DNA of 64,000 bases from Tetranychus cinnabarinus (GCA_022266195.1 WHVY01000002.1:7207001-7271000), one strand, 5' to 3'. Positions 1-12,162 are shown, counted from the stretch's first letter. Numbers and translations are program-made. The notes: generated by a model not told the origin, from the letters alone.

Positions 1-1
1 C

Positions 2-3000
2 ATATCAGTTCCATCATCTAAAGGTACTAATAGGCAGCAATCAGCTTTGGCAAAGTTTGAAATTCGTAAACAAAAGACTGGTCTTCAATCCAAACCAACA
101 GAACCTACATTACTTCCGATTAAATTAACAAGTGAAAAACCGCCAACTCCAGGAAGCTTCCACTCTAGTAATAAAAGAAAGGTTAAACTAGACAAAAAAA
201 GTATGAGTTTGGTTGGTTCATTGATTACTGCTCCTCCGTCAGATAAATCAAAACTTACCATTCCTAAACCAATAATTGATTGGTCAGATCGTCGACATAT
301 TCAACCTAACCGTCCGGCTTCATCTATGGCAACTAATAGACTTAAATCGGCTGCTGGAAATGATGAAATTCCCAGTTCATCTAAAAAAAGAGAGTTTTTG
401 TACACTGGTAAAGTAAGGTCAACAACTCCATTAAGTATTCAATTTGAAACCAATAAGCCAAGTTATAACCACAAAATCAACTTAATTAAGGAACAAAATA
501 TTCCACCAGTCAATGCAGTGAAAAATCTTGGTAATCTTGGGACTGTTTTACTGGCTTCTGGTCAATTAGGTCAGATAAATAAATCCAAAATAACCAGAAT
601 TCCCTTAGAGCCATTAGATTATGAAACAGAGCTTGATAAAAATCATTCGGATAATGGAATGGATAAACATAAGCAACCGAGCCCATATGAAATGTCACCT
701 TTTGCTTATATTGAAGCAGTTAGTGAAAATGTTGAAAATAATTCAGATTCTCATCCTTATTATGCTCGAACATCAGCAAACCAAATGATACAAACTGAAA
801 AACCGATTTCAAAGCCAAATGAAAACATTTATGTCACTCCTTCAACATCAACTGATTATTCTGGTTACAAAAGAAGAAATGGTATAAAAAATCATGATAT
901 TCAAACTAAACATGAACTTCCACATAAATCAGTATCAAGTTCAAATGAAAACAGACGAAATAGCCAAATTAAATACGATTATGGTCATTTTGGTGAAAGA
1001 ATGGTTCCCTTAAGATCATCTGACATTAAAAGGACGACTACAACTACAACTACAACCACAACCACGACAACAACTGAACCACCTATTACAGCTGCAACAA
1101 ATCAACCAACAGAGCCTTCAAATGTTTATTTCGATGATAATGTAACGCCAAATTCAAATGAAGCTCTTGATTCAGAACTAGAAACAGTTAAAGAAAATGA
1201 CATTGATGGAAAGGTAACTAGTTCTACTGCTGACCCATTAATTGAAGGCAGTTTGATTTCTGGAAGCACAGCTAATCCGTGGTCTTGGGATGATACAGCG
1301 TCAGAGAATGATGGACTTTTAGTTTCTCCTTTGTTTGCATCTTCCAATGATGACGATGATCCCAATCATGAAATCCAAAGAAATCAACAATCACATCACG
1401 AAACTACGACTGCCAACTATTATGCTGCAGAGCAACCAATTGAAGACAATAACCAGGCAAACAGTGCTAATGAACGAACAGCTTTCACCAAGTCACCCGA
1501 TTCTGGTGATTCAAATGGTCGTGACACAACTAGATACTATTTTCCTTTTGAATTGAAATACTTAGCTGAGCTTTGTAAAAATAATAGTGCCTTTGGATTA
1601 AGCAGTTTTTCATCTACAACCACATCAACTAGTACTACAACACCAATGCCTACCACTGAGCCGGTTGAAGAGTTAACATTAGAAAAGTCTCAGGTTGATC
1701 AAGCCACGTTAAGTTATGGAGATAGACCTTTTGCTATCGGCTCTATTAGAGGTCAAAAGAGTGGTTACAACATGAAGAAAGTAGCATATCAATATAAACA
1801 ATGGGGTGATCAGTGGATGAGAACTACACAATCAGACGCAGCTCCTCGAAATGAACGTAGACAAAGAAAACTTACGTCTCCACCTTTAAATAAATCTAAA
1901 CCTCAAACGACTACTACAATTGCATCAGACGACGATTATTTTTTTGAACTTTCAACACTTAAACCTACGACAGAAGAGTCAAGAGTTATTAAAAATGAAG
2001 AAGCAATGAAGACTGCTCGACCAATTTTAAAACATGAATATCACTATGAACCTCCATTTCCAGATCATGGAAGTCATGGAGAGCCCATAGGAGCTAATCT
2101 TTTTGATGAAATAGATCTTAAAGCCACAGAAACTACAGATCCAGCTGAATCTCATTCGTCATCTGATAAATCTAATGATGGAGTCTCATTTGACGAAGAT
2201 AAACACATTTTTGAAAATTTCGATTCTGAAGTGCCAGTTTCAAGAATTCGACCAGATAATGAAGCAATTAATGATAAACAACCTACAAATCCAAAGATTA
2301 AAAAGTTAAATCAGAAATTAAGTGCACCACCTTCAGTTGCTCCAGCATCACAAACAACAGCAGTTCAATCAAGTCCAAAAAGATATCCAGCTAGTAAAAC
2401 ATTACAAAACAGTGGAGGTTTATCATCTTCCATTCTTGATGAGCTTGCAGGAATACCTGGTGGAGCTGGCCGTGATTATCCTGCTTTACCTAAAATTCCT
2501 GAAGAAATTGACTTTTCCTGTAAAGGAAGAACATCTGGATTTTATGCTGATATGAATCTTCGATGTCAGGTAAACATTGTATTTGAATGATAAATCTACC
2601 CAAACTTAATTTTTAAGATAAATTGCTAATTTAATTTTAATTTTTCATACAGGTTTATCATCACTGTAATCATGGATCGATGCAATCATTTATGTGTCCA
2701 AACGGAACCATATTTAATCAAGAAATTTCAGTTTGCAGCTGGTGGTTTAATGTTGATTGTGGTAAAAGTGAACAATTTTATAAATTAAACGACAAACCTG
2801 CTCCAGAACCTACCAAACCACCGAAACCAATTCCAATAAATGTTTCAGAAGCATCCATCAATTCCTCAAGACGCCCAAAGAAAAACAGAATAATTTATAA
2901 ACAAACTCCTGCCTTGGAAGAATCGTTTTTCCGTGAAAAACCAAGATCATATTCAACAACGACAAACACTTTTTACATAAACAGAAATCGAAGGAGGCAT

Positions 3001-3048
3001 CGTTATCATCATCATCACAATAGAGATGATATGTTTCCATTTTTCTAG
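2..3048 (+). CDS. CPAP1-like chitin-binding protein (single CBM14 domain), 5' end outside window
   Basis: The reading frame is open from base 2, so the start lies upstream. One intron is visible at 2570-2652 (GTAAAC...ACAG), and joining the exons keeps the frame (exons 2-2569 and 2653-3048). Most of the protein is low complexity, rich in Ser, Thr, Pro, Asn and Asp, with a run of about 14 Thr at roughly 1035-1078. Near the C-terminus is one peritrophin-A/CBM14 domain with six cysteines (contexts DFSC, LRC, HHC, FMC, SVC, VDC) and the aromatic WWFNVDC end; the intron splits the domain. This arrangement matches cuticular proteins analogous to peritrophins with one domain, which bind chitin in the extracellular matrix. 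The tail ends in a basic, His-rich stretch. AATAAA lies at 3297-3302. The family call is firm. Cuticle rather than gut location is inferred. Confidence 0.85.
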
Positions 3049-3602
3049 TCCCATTGAAGTTATCCGTTCTCTTCGATTGATAAATTGATTTTACTCATAA
3101 ATTTCATCCCAAACAAACCATTCAGACCCAAAATATTTACAATTTTGGTCTCTTTCATTTTCATCTTCAATCGCTATCAAAAAGCTTTTATAATTTTTAT
3201 AAACTGATAACACCACCAACAAAGTCATATTTTTTCATTTGATACATTATCAAATTGACCTCATATTTGTTATTAAAATTTTACTTTTTTAACATTAATA
3301 AACCTTGTGTTAATCATTTAAAAAAATAATTGGATCGGTTTAATATATTTAGAAGTGAATTTATGATTTATTGAGTTAATCAAATTGACGTTAAAATTTT
3401 AGTTTCTTGACTTTCAGTATTCTTACGAATTAATCTAAGAGCATTTTCTGTGAAAATAGCTTTTGATATATCCTAGCAACGTTAATCACAAAAAAAACTG
3501 TTTCATGTTTTTTTTTGTTATTGTCAATTGAATTTTATTTAATTTCAAGTTAAAATGTTTATTTGAAAAACTGGATTAAATTAGTGATTTTATTCCTCAA
3601 CA
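3049..3602. other. 3' UTR and intergenic spacer
   Basis: AT-rich, with the probable polyadenylation signal of the upstream gene at 3297-3302. The rest is the promoter/5' UTR region of the next gene on the same strand. No coding signal seen. Confidence 0.6.
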
Positions 3603-5096
3603 ATGGAGACTTCTCAAGAAGAGGAATCGGTTTCAGATCTTCAATTTAAGTTGAAAGAGAAAATTCGTGAACTAGAAGAGGCTCAAAGGAATAACTCCAA
3701 ATTGTCAAATGAAATTACTAAATTAACGAGATTTAATAAAGATTTGATCAGTCAAATTGATCTAACCAACAGTAAATTACATTTACTCTTGGGAGTCTGT
3801 GAAGGTCGTGCCGATAAATCTATTCAAACAGAATCATCAATTGATAACACCAAGAGATGTACATACTGTCAATCAGCTGCAGTTTCCAAAGAAAACCCAT
3901 CTCAGAATCAAAGTGATAATGCTGTTTATAATCAAGAGAATTGTAAGCAACTGAAAGCTGCTGATTGGGCCAAAATAGCACAAGAAGTGGTGGACTCTAA
4001 TGACTATATTTTTGAACCCACATCCAAAACATATTATTCACAATCATCTGGATGGTACTATTATCCAAATGAAAAGCTTTTCTTTGACCCTAAGTCTAAA
4101 AATTATTATACCTTCAATCAAGAAACTAAAAGTTATGATCAATATTTAGTGGAAACTGTCGATGAATCTAAGGTCTCCAAGAAGGATAAAAAGAACAAAG
4201 CTGAACAAGAATCTGAGGAGGGAGAATTGTCTTCATCATCATGTGAATCAAGTCCTAAGAGAAAAGACAAATCCAGTCGCAAAAAAGGTTCAAAATTTGA
4301 TATGGAAGATGTGGATAGCTATGATTCTGATATCAATGATGATGAATCCAACATATCTTGTCTGCGTTTAATCGTTAGAGAATCAGAATCTTTGAAATTG
4401 GGAAGTCTACTTCTAATAACTATAACAGGCGCCTTGATAGGTAACAGTCCTGTATGTGATTTAGTCATCACAGATCCAAGTGTGAGTCGAAAACATGCCC
4501 GCATTTCTTATGATCAGAAAAAACGCTGCTATCTGATTGCTGACTGTTCTAGTAAACATGGCGTTTTCTTGAACGGAAATCGACTCAAAGGAGATGAAAC
4601 TCGAGTCATCAAACATGGAGATATTCTAAAATTAGCAAAAACTGAATTTTTACTTCATCATCATTATGGTAAAGAAGTGACCTGCAATGGGTGCGAACCT
4701 GGTTGTGTTCAAGCTGACCTTATCGTTTGTGGTAGATTGGCAAAAGATGATGAAGAGGACATTGTGATTGTTGAAGACCGCCATACTGCGCTTAAAAAGC
4801 TAAAAAAGCGTTATGGTGTTTCTTGGGATAATGAGAATCTCGTGAATTTACCACAAAATTATAACGATCGTGCCAAGAAGAGAAGAGCTGAAAAAGGAAG
4901 CGATAATCCTTATGAAAAGACTGGAGAGGGAACATCATTAGATAAACCATTAACCCAAGAAAATAAAGGATTTAAGATGCTTCAAAAACTTGGTTGGAAA
5001 AAGGGTTCAGGAGTTGGAAAATCTGCATCAGGAGATACTCAACCTGTACCCCTGGTCTCTTCTGAGGGTCGCACTGGCTTAGGATTTCATTCATGA
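3603..5096 (+). CDS. AGGF1: AGGF1-like protein (coiled coil, OCRE, FHA, G-patch)
   Basis: A single-exon gene of 497 aa; the first ATG follows a CAACA context. Domains in order: an N-terminal heptad-like coiled coil (about residues 5-65), an OCRE region rich in aromatic repeats (YIFEP, YYSQSSGWYYYP, FFDPKSKNYY; about 130-185), an acidic/Ser linker, an FHA domain (about 254-350) with the phosphothreonine-binding core SVSRKHARI and the SSKHGVFLNG segment, and a C-terminal G-patch (about 453-497) with GFKMLQKLGWKKGSGVGK and the closing GRTGLGF. This order is diagnostic of angiogenic factor with G-patch and FHA domains 1. The vertebrate protein is about 710 aa, so this one is shorter, mainly in the linkers. 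OCRE and G-patch domains point to a nuclear role with spliceosome helicases; that role is from family knowledge. The lack of introns is unusual beside its neighbours. Confidence 0.93.
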   Translation: METSQEEESVSDLQFKLKEKIRELEEAQRNNSKLSNEITKLTRFNKDLISQIDLTNSKLHLLLGVCEGRADKSIQTESSIDNTKRCTYCQSAAVSKENPSQNQSDNAVYNQENCKQLKAADWAKIAQEVVDSNDYIFEPTSKTYYSQSSGWYYYPNEKLFFDPKSKNYYTFNQETKSYDQYLVETVDESKVSKKDKKNKAEQESEEGELSSSSCESSPKRKDKSSRKKGSKFDMEDVDSYDSDINDDESNISCLRLIVRESESLKLGSLLLITITGALIGNSPVCDLVITDPSVSRKHARISYDQKKRCYLIADCSSKHGVFLNGNRLKGDETRVIKHGDILKLAKTEFLLHHHYGKEVTCNGCEPGCVQADLIVCGRLAKDDEEDIVIVEDRHTALKKLKKRYGVSWDNENLVNLPQNYNDRAKKRRAEKGSDNPYEKTGEGTSLDKPLTQENKGFKMLQKLGWKKGSGVGKSASGDTQPVPLVSSEGRTGLGFHS

Positions 5097-6446
5097 TAAT
5101 TTTTGTCAACATTTATATGTAGTTGTGGTTTATTCCAGAGAGTTACTTATTTGACTGTGAATTTAAGCCACTTAAGTTATTTATTTTCATAAAAACATTT
5201 TTTTTCTAACTCAAAGCTGTGTATTGACTAATGGTTCAATGTATTATTTATATTTAGAACCATCGTCCTAGTGTTATCAATATTCAATTTCCCCTATTAT
5301 CACAGTTGCGCCAATTTAAATCAATTGATTTGCTCATGTTTACCTCATAGGTTACTATCGATTGACCTGATTTTCTCCAATTTGAAAGTTGATGGTCTAG
5401 ATAATTCATTGGTACCTAAAGAGTGAAATTCCCTTCATCTTTTTAAACGCCCGTTTTTATTTTTCTAATTCTTCACCATTATCATCTTTAACCTAATCAG
5501 TTAAGATTTGATTGGAAATCACATTTCTTAACATGACCTGAATATACATGCTCTTGGACAAAGATGTAACCAGATAACTGATAATTGGAGAGATGCTGTT
5601 CACAGTAACAAAGCAACTTCTAATCTCATTTTTGCCTGGTGTTTACTTTTTAATTGAAAAGAAACCTGTAGTCTCTTGAAGCGGTAACAATAATTGATGT
5701 CTCGAAATCAAAGCAAATAAAACTAGCTGAATAATTTGTACCATCAATATCCAAAGAATGGGGTTGTTGATATTCCTATGATATTTTATGTCAATCATAA
5801 TTATTCGGTCAAACGCTGATCTAGCACTACTAAATGGAAAACAGAAAGAGTTAATTGTGGTTAAATAAATCAAGCGATATCAATTTATAAACAGACAATG
5901 TTATTTATTTTACCCAATCTATCTTCAACTCCTTAATTTATTTTACTCATCACAATCATTTTACTCCAATTTTCACCACTCATCAAACTTGATTCCTTGA
6001 CGCTTTTATCATTTCTTCCTCTTTTCCAAACACCTCCTTTTTGATCTGGTTAATGCCTTTTGACTTCAACAGTTACCAACAAGTAGCAATTAACTTCCCC
6101 ATGATTTATTCAACCAACTGTCTCTGTTAATTTTGTCCTACTTTAATTACAAGTGGCGCCACTTATAACTTGAAAAGTTGTTATTCGGTCATCGGTTCAA
6201 TCTGTAACAAAATAGTGAACAGCAATCGCAAGATAAATATTTTCCGTTGACAGAATCAACTTTTGCTTTATTTCTTGTCTTCCTCATCTATTTAGACACT
6301 TTCTCTTCAACTTTATCTCACCCTCATTCTCTTCATCCATCTCCAGAATTTTCATTTCATTTCAACATCGACCTAGTCAGATCATTGTTGTCTCTCACCT
6401 TTTTCGTACATTTGTACAAAGTTACTATTTTGGTTAATATTTTAAA
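5097..6446. other. Intergenic region upstream of the Reeler gene
   Basis: No supported coding sequence. A perfect 14-bp palindrome (AAGTGGCGCCACTT) sits at 6151-6164, about 290 bp before the next start codon. A long pyrimidine-rich open frame at 6247-6465 has no ATG at its start and is probably 5' UTR sequence of the Reeler gene. Confidence 0.5.
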
Positions 6447-7535
6447 ATGCTTTTCAAATTGTTGACCATCTCATCTCTCTGTCTTCTGGCAATTGCCTAT
6501 CCTTCTGGTGCTCCTGAAGGTTCCTGTGATCTTCGTATTCCTGGTCATATGGTTGAACCACAAACATCACCGGCACCATTTAAGGTTGAAGCAGCCTCGT
6601 TAGGCGGAGGAAAGTACAAAATTACCATAAAATCAACCGATTCAAATGACTTCAAAGGTTTCTTATTAGCTGTTGTTGATTCCGCTGGAAAATATATCGG
6701 AAATTTTGGCTCTTCCACCAACTCGAAAACATTAACCTGCCCTAAAGGAGTAAGTATTAATAATTTATCAAATCTCATTCATTTTTGCATTTTAATTAAC
6801 CTCTTCTTTCCCATATAACAGAATGCTCTTACTCATATTGACAATGTTGGCAAAAAGAAGGTGGAAATTGAATGGACCAAACCAGCTTCAGCCACAGGAT
6901 CGATTGACTTAATGTAAGTTTTATTGCATTTATAGCTTTATTTATCTGGAATCTTTCCTTTTCGTCACTTCTTATTCACGCCAAATCTAAAGTTAAACAA
7001 CTGCGTAGTTTTTTTTATGTCAATCATGTAAATTAATCACAACGTATAGCTTCACTAGCTATTTGATACGCGTTTTTAACTTTATTTATTACCCATCTAA
7101 AACATGACGTAGTTTGCATGGATGTGTAATTAATCAACTGTCCATAAATGTCTGTGTAGACTTATTCCCAAACATCTTACAATTAGCATTCATTTTGACC
7201 GTACAATTGTTTAACACTATTGAAAAGTCGCGATTGTGCTTCCAATGTTGCTGACTTGTAGCTTGTAATTAAAGTTTTCGTGTTAATTAGCCATTCATTA
7301 GTCTATGAGATGAAGATTCAATGCTCTTTTCCCATCTTTATTAATAAAACACAAGTAATGATTGAAAATAAGATTCAATCTTCAACCGATCTCAACCTGA
7401 ATCTTTTACTTTCATTGGATATAATTTCGAGTATTAATCAATTAATTGTTCTTTTGTTTCCATTACAGGGCAACAATTGTTCGAGACTATTCAACGTTCT
7501 GGACTAATGCTAAGACAACCATTACCCTTGCATGA
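6447..7535 (+). CDS. Secreted Reeler-domain (insect defence-like) protein
   Basis: Three exons join in frame: 6447-6749, 6822-6913 and 7469-7535, separated by GT-AG introns of 72 and 555 bp, giving 153 aa. Residues 1-17 are a signal peptide (MLFKLLTISSLCLLAIA). The mature protein is a Reeler domain: the PxGAPEGSC start, KYKITIKS, the FKGFLLAVVD core and a second cysteine in LTCPKG, ending with strands around VEIEWTKP and VRDYSTFW. Small single-domain Reeler proteins in arthropods are secreted, haemolymph-associated and often induced by infection (defence protein/noduler type). That role is inferred from the family. AATAAA signals lie at 7675-7680 and 7790-7795. The second intron's end is the least certain boundary, but the joined product continues the fold and stops naturally. 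Confidence 0.85.
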
Positions 7536-8058
7536 TGACCCTCTTCAATGAGATCAATTATAATGCATGTAATTGATGGTCATTTTTAGTAAATCAAAAA
7601 AGGTCACAATATATTAACACTATTAAAAATGATTTTCATTGCGAGGTGGCCATTAAGAAAAGGTAAAAACGTCAAATAAACAATGAAAATTAACAAATTG
7701 TAATTGTTAAGTTGAGAAGTAAAAAATTTAAACAAATTCCCATTCAAGTTCACAATATCAGATTCACTTTTTTGCTGTTCAACAATGAAAATAAAGAAAC
7801 TTGACCTCTCTCACTTTGACCGTCAATTTAATTAACCTTAATAGTATTTATAACGTACATTAATAAATAAGATGTTAACTGTAATATTGACCAAAAGGTT
7901 AACCAGGTTTCAATAACTATATGTTGTGCAATTAGAGGATATATCATTAGCATAGAAAAATAATGAGAAATAAAAAGTTGATATCACGATTGAGACAATG
8001 AAATTTACAATTTTACTTTTTTTTTGTTTTATAAAAATGAGTTTAAATACAAGTCAAT
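7536..8058. other. Convergent 3' ends
   Basis: Spacer between the Reeler gene (+) and the carboxylesterase-like gene (-), which are tail to tail. It holds the plus-strand AATAAA signals at 7675 and 7790. Nothing else recognised. Confidence 0.5.
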
Positions 8059-9000
8059 TTAATGATTTAACATGTGAGAATAGGTGATCGTTGATAAGTT
8101 TAAGGATGTCGAGGAACCATTGATTGACAGGTATCCGTTAATCAAATCCTTGGCATCCGAATTGCGTAGACAGTAAAGCAAAAGAAGTTGATTTTTCTTC
8201 TGGTCACAACCAACTTTCTCAGCTACATCAAGCACATCTTGCCATTGGATTGATTGATCAGTATCAAAAGAGGCAAGCTTTGGTCCATTATGGGTAACCA
8301 TTCGGGCAAATAATTTTTCATTGATTGCATAAGAAAATTGTAAACCGGCTCGAACGCTTTCCTTTCCTTCAGCGAAAAGGGTTACTTTGGTTGGATCGCC
8401 ACCCAAATGTGAGATATTTTCTTGAACCCATTTAAGGACGGCTTTGGTGTCATGGAAAATGGCATTGTCTGATATTTGATTGTCATAGCCTTCAATCAAT
8501 CCAAATAAACCGGTTCGATAGTCAAATGTAATTACAACCATATCATCACGATGAGAAAGTTTTGCACCATCAATTGATCGTACATCAATCGATGGATCAT
8601 GAACATAAACCAAAACTGGTTTGAGGTCTTTCGGGTCTGTTAAATTAGATGGACTCCATATGTTGAGGTAAAGGCAATCTTCTTGTTGGTCATCAAAAGT
8701 GGAGCCAAGAAATTTTTCATAATAATCAGGAGATATACATCTGGGTTTAAATTTACCAGCATAGTAACCAAAATAATTTACACTTTTTATTGGTTCCGGG
8801 GGGCGGAAACGATAACTATTTAAAGGTGGTTCTGCATAAGGTATTCCAAGGAAAACATTTAGCATGCTTTTCTCATCATGCTTGGTGTTGCTATTCACTT
8901 CTTGTCTTATTCCCATTATTCGGCTCCAACCGATTGTTACTTCAGGTGGCTCATATCCACAAATTAATAAAGGATAAATATAACACAGTAAGCTTATCAT
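8059..9000 (-). CDS. Carboxylesterase-like protein, half length and catalytically dead
   Basis: A single exon of 313 aa with a short hydrophobic leader. The N-terminal half of the carboxylesterase/cholinesterase fold is clear: LNVFLGIPYAEPPL (48-60), a disulfide pair C88/C109 in the typical EDCLYLNIW motif (107-115), PVLVYVH (128-134), DNAIFHDTKAVLKWVQENI and GGDPTKVTLF (200-209). The active site is lost. The oxyanion HGGG is HDPS (134-137), and the nucleophile elbow GESAG is replaced by AEGKE (210-214), with no serine there. The protein ends just after the point that matches CLR in full-length members (about 550 aa), so the regions for the catalytic acid and histidine are absent. I see no splice donor that would continue it. 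It could be a secreted non-catalytic decoy or binding protein, or a decaying gene with its frame still open. Confidence 0.75.
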   Translation of the reverse strand: MISLLCYIYPLLICGYEPPEVTIGWSRIMGIRQEVNSNTKHDEKSMLNVFLGIPYAEPPLNSYRFRPPEPIKSVNYFGYYAGKFKPRCISPDYYEKFLGSTFDDQQEDCLYLNIWSPSNLTDPKDLKPVLVYVHDPSIDVRSIDGAKLSHRDDMVVITFDYRTGLFGLIEGYDNQISDNAIFHDTKAVLKWVQENISHLGGDPTKVTLFAEGKESVRAGLQFSYAINEKLFARMVTHNGPKLASFDTDQSIQWQDVLDVAEKVGCDQKKNQLLLLYCLRNSDAKDLINGYLSINGSSTSLNLSTITYSHMLNH

Positions 9001-11446
9001 GGTGTTATTGATAAATATTTGGTGTTGGCAATAAAAGAAATATCACAAGAAGAAAGAGTAACTAAATACTTCACAAAGTGAACAAAGACTTGAAGAAACA
9101 AAAAATGACCACAAAAACGTTGGCAAGAGAAGTGAAGCAACGAGCGACACTGATCACACTGCTATTATTTTCAATAGCAATCCTGGTATACGAAAAGTTT
9201 ATCACCATTTAATCCGTTTAAATTTCACACACACTAATCCATCGCTAAAAAATAAACTGATTAAGATCGGGATTAGGATATTCCATTTTGTCACAGGTCA
9301 TTCGATGATGAAGCAAATCCAATACTCTTATTTTAGAGTCAAACTGGTTATTAATTCAATATTTTTTACTTTGATGAACACATCTAATAGTTGAACTTAT
9401 GTCTAACGGTAAAATCAATGCTGGTTACCGTTGACCAGATTCAACAACTAATGTTGACTGGTTTTGATCGCCAAATGTAAGTTGATGAACTTGAAGGCAA
9501 AAGAGAAAGAAGGGGAATTTGAGAGGGAAAAAAGGAAGATAAGAAAAACATCAGAAAAATAAAGTTAAAAGAAATCTCAAGAGCAAAGAGTAAGCAGAAA
9601 GAGGACTCACTTCAGTGTTAAGTTTAACTTTTAAGGAAATTTCTCTTCCCTTTCCTATCAACAGGTGGCGAAAATTAAATATGAATACAGAATTGAATTA
9701 ATTGCAATGATTGATAAAATTAGCTATTAGAGTTTGAGTATCGTAGGTAGAGATAAAAGACAAATAAACGTGATTGGTAAAGATAGAATCCTCTTTGCAT
9801 TTTCTTCACTGAAGTCAAAGATTCTCTGTAATTTTAATTTTTCAGGTGAGTTAAGAGATGAGGGTTGGGCATTGAAAAAGATGAAAGATAGTTTACCTGA
9901 TGAAAAAACAGCTACAGATGATTGTGGAAGAGGAAGTGAAGTAAAGGAAAGAGAAAAGAAGAAATGAATAGAACCAGATTTGAATGAAAAAAAAGAGAGC
10001 AAACAGCGGTTAGAGGGTCTCTCTTCCAGTCCTTCAGGCCATACCCCGTTTTCCTGGTATAAACTAGTTGGTACAACTGAAGCAACAGGTTAATATTCAA
10101 TGATGGCTTTAACCAGAAAAGAAAAGAAAAGAAAATAACCGGTAAGATATGGAGACAAAAGATGATTATGATGAAAGTAATAGGGAATAAACAAGATAGA
10201 CTTTTTGAAAATGACAATAAAATTGAAGCTAAAGATGAAAACTTGGCAACACTTTATAAACAATAAACCCACAAGTGTCCAATTTGACGTTCTTTTGGGT
10301 AGTGTAGGCTGATGTTATTTAATAAGAAACACAAGTGTTGAGGTGAGTGTTAATGGCGATTGTTGTAAATTGTAACAAAGAAGTCGAAGTTGAAGTTGAA
10401 GCGCTTTTCTGTTCTCCCTCAAAAAGAGAGATGAAAAAGATTTGAACAAAAAAAAGGAGAAATAACAAAAAGAACAAAAACAAGTTCAAAGACAAAGGAT
10501 TGAATTTGTCAACTTGTTTTAACTTTGCTGATGCTGTTAATAATTGACTAACAATATCATTTGTAGAGATGTGTGTAAAGGTGTAATTGTTAAAGGATGG
10601 ACAGTTAAGCAGTTATTAAAAGAGATATGATCGGCAGTTGAGAAGGATAAGCAAAAAATGAAAAACACAAAATGGAATCAGCTTTTTCTGCCGTTTTGGT
10701 TGAGGTCAAGTGATTATGTGATGACTAAGAAGCAAAAATCACAAGGAAAGTTTTATCTGATGGTAAGTGTGTAATGGTTGAAATTATAAACGGTTTTGAT
10801 GGAAGGAGAGAAAAAATTGGAAAAAATCAGAAATCAATTTTTAATCCAAACCTTTTAAGGGGCTACCCAGCTGAAAGAGCTGGTTCATCTTGTTTATGTG
10901 TTTACTCACTTTGTGTTGGATGTAAATTATTGTTTACCTGTTTGTTTACAGTTTTAATAAAATGATTCATTAAACTATTAATGGTTGAAGGTTAAACAAC
11001 GTCTTGTTTTTTCAATTTTGGTTCCCATCATTACAGTATCACTCTTACTTTTCTTCTTTCTATGTTTTTTTTCTCTGTTTGCTCTGTCTATCTCTCTTCA
11101 ATTTGGATGGAAAAAGCCTTCCGATTTCTCGAAGCTTGAAGAAACATGGTCTCTAATTGCCCTAAGGATAATTACCAGTTCAACTCTAGACAAAACAACC
11201 CAAAGAACCAGGATCCATTAAACCCAATTTTAGACTTTTGAGTAATAGTTTAACCTCTTACAAATAAGCTTCTTGACAAGCAACAAACTGGTGATCAACA
11301 TGGCTGCAAAAGTGGTTAACATTTTCACTCTTAACACACTGGATATAAAGAGGATTCAACTTACCTGATTTAATTTGTCTTGTTGTTCCTTACATGAAAA
11401 TTATGGTCACAGCTTGAAATTTCAATGGTGTTGAACAGTTTTAACA
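9001..11446. other. Non-coding block, partly polypurine
   Basis: No supported gene. 9480-10700 is strikingly purine-rich on the plus strand, which creates long pyrimidine-coded shadow frames on the minus strand. A CTCF-like motif (CAGGTGGCGA core) lies at 9658-9671. The block contains the promoter region of the minus-strand esterase-like gene. Confidence 0.4.
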
Positions 11447-11822
11447 ATGCAAATGACAACCCAAACGATTTTGATTTTTGCTCAGGTAAACCTACACCTT
11501 TCTTTGCTACTTTTGTTTACTTTCTTTCTCAACTTTCTTTCTCGATTTCTGGTTTCCCATTTGAGTAAAATTGATCAGCCTATTATAATCAGTAAATCAT
11601 TTCGTTTTTTATTCTTTAAATTGATCGATAAAAACCATTTTTTTGTATTGATAAAAGTTGAATCCATAAACATTGAATATGTTTGTCAATGATAGACAAT
11701 ATTATTCACTTTCTCATCAACATTAATGATTATTTTATTTCTTTTGTTTACAGAACCTCATCAGTTGTGCAGCTGCACGAAACAGTTTTCACCAGTTTTA
11801 TACCGTCTTTCCTTGGTTTTGA
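11447..11822 (+). CDS. Possible two-exon 35-aa peptide
   Basis: An ATG frame at 11447-11485 ends at a good donor (CAG|GTAAAC). A pyrimidine-rich acceptor (TTTGTTTACAG) at 11753 opens a second exon, 11754-11822, that continues in frame to TGA. The predicted product is 35 aa and ends in RNSFHQFYTVFPWF. I recognise no family. The splice signals are good but the coding length is too short to exclude chance. It may instead be two exons of a non-coding transcript. Confidence 0.2.
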
Positions 11823-11934
11823 CAATTAATTACAACTTAACAATCACCAATCATTTTATCAACAAATCAAGATGAAACGATCAACAAAACTAGGTTTTAT
11901 TTCATTTTACCGGAAACTGTATTTGAAATCAAAA

Positions 11935-12162
11935 TCAAGGTAAAGTTACGTTTGTTCTGCTGATTGTTTGGTTGTTTCGTGAACGTAATTCAATATCTCC
12001 TGAATGGCTTATCCTTGATCCAAATAGACTTATCATTAAAGCAAAGGTACAGCAAAAAATTAGGTTGATTGTGACCGATTGACTACGATTGTCTTCATCT
12101 AGAATCGATTGTGATTGAAGTGCAGCTGAATGGGAAAGGCAACAGATTAACATCCAGCTCAT
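11935..12162 (-). CDS. Possible small ORF with one hydrophobic segment (75 aa)
   Basis: The frame starts with ATG and has a central hydrophobic stretch (INLIFCCTFALMISLFG) followed by a Ser/Arg/Asn-rich tail. The residue mix looks more balanced than in the pyrimidine-rich shadow frames nearby. No family recognised, no clear partner exons, and the end could be a splice donor (AAC|GTAACT). Reported only as a candidate. Confidence 0.18.
   Translation of the reverse strand: MSWMLICCLSHSAALQSQSILDEDNRSQSVTINLIFCCTFALMISLFGSRISHSGDIELRSRNNQTISRTNVTLP

Noticed and set aside
9727..10217. Overlapping minus-strand frames of 91 and 101 codons
   Set aside because: Both come from the polypurine plus strand; Phe/Ser/Leu-rich in every frame, no splice or domain support.
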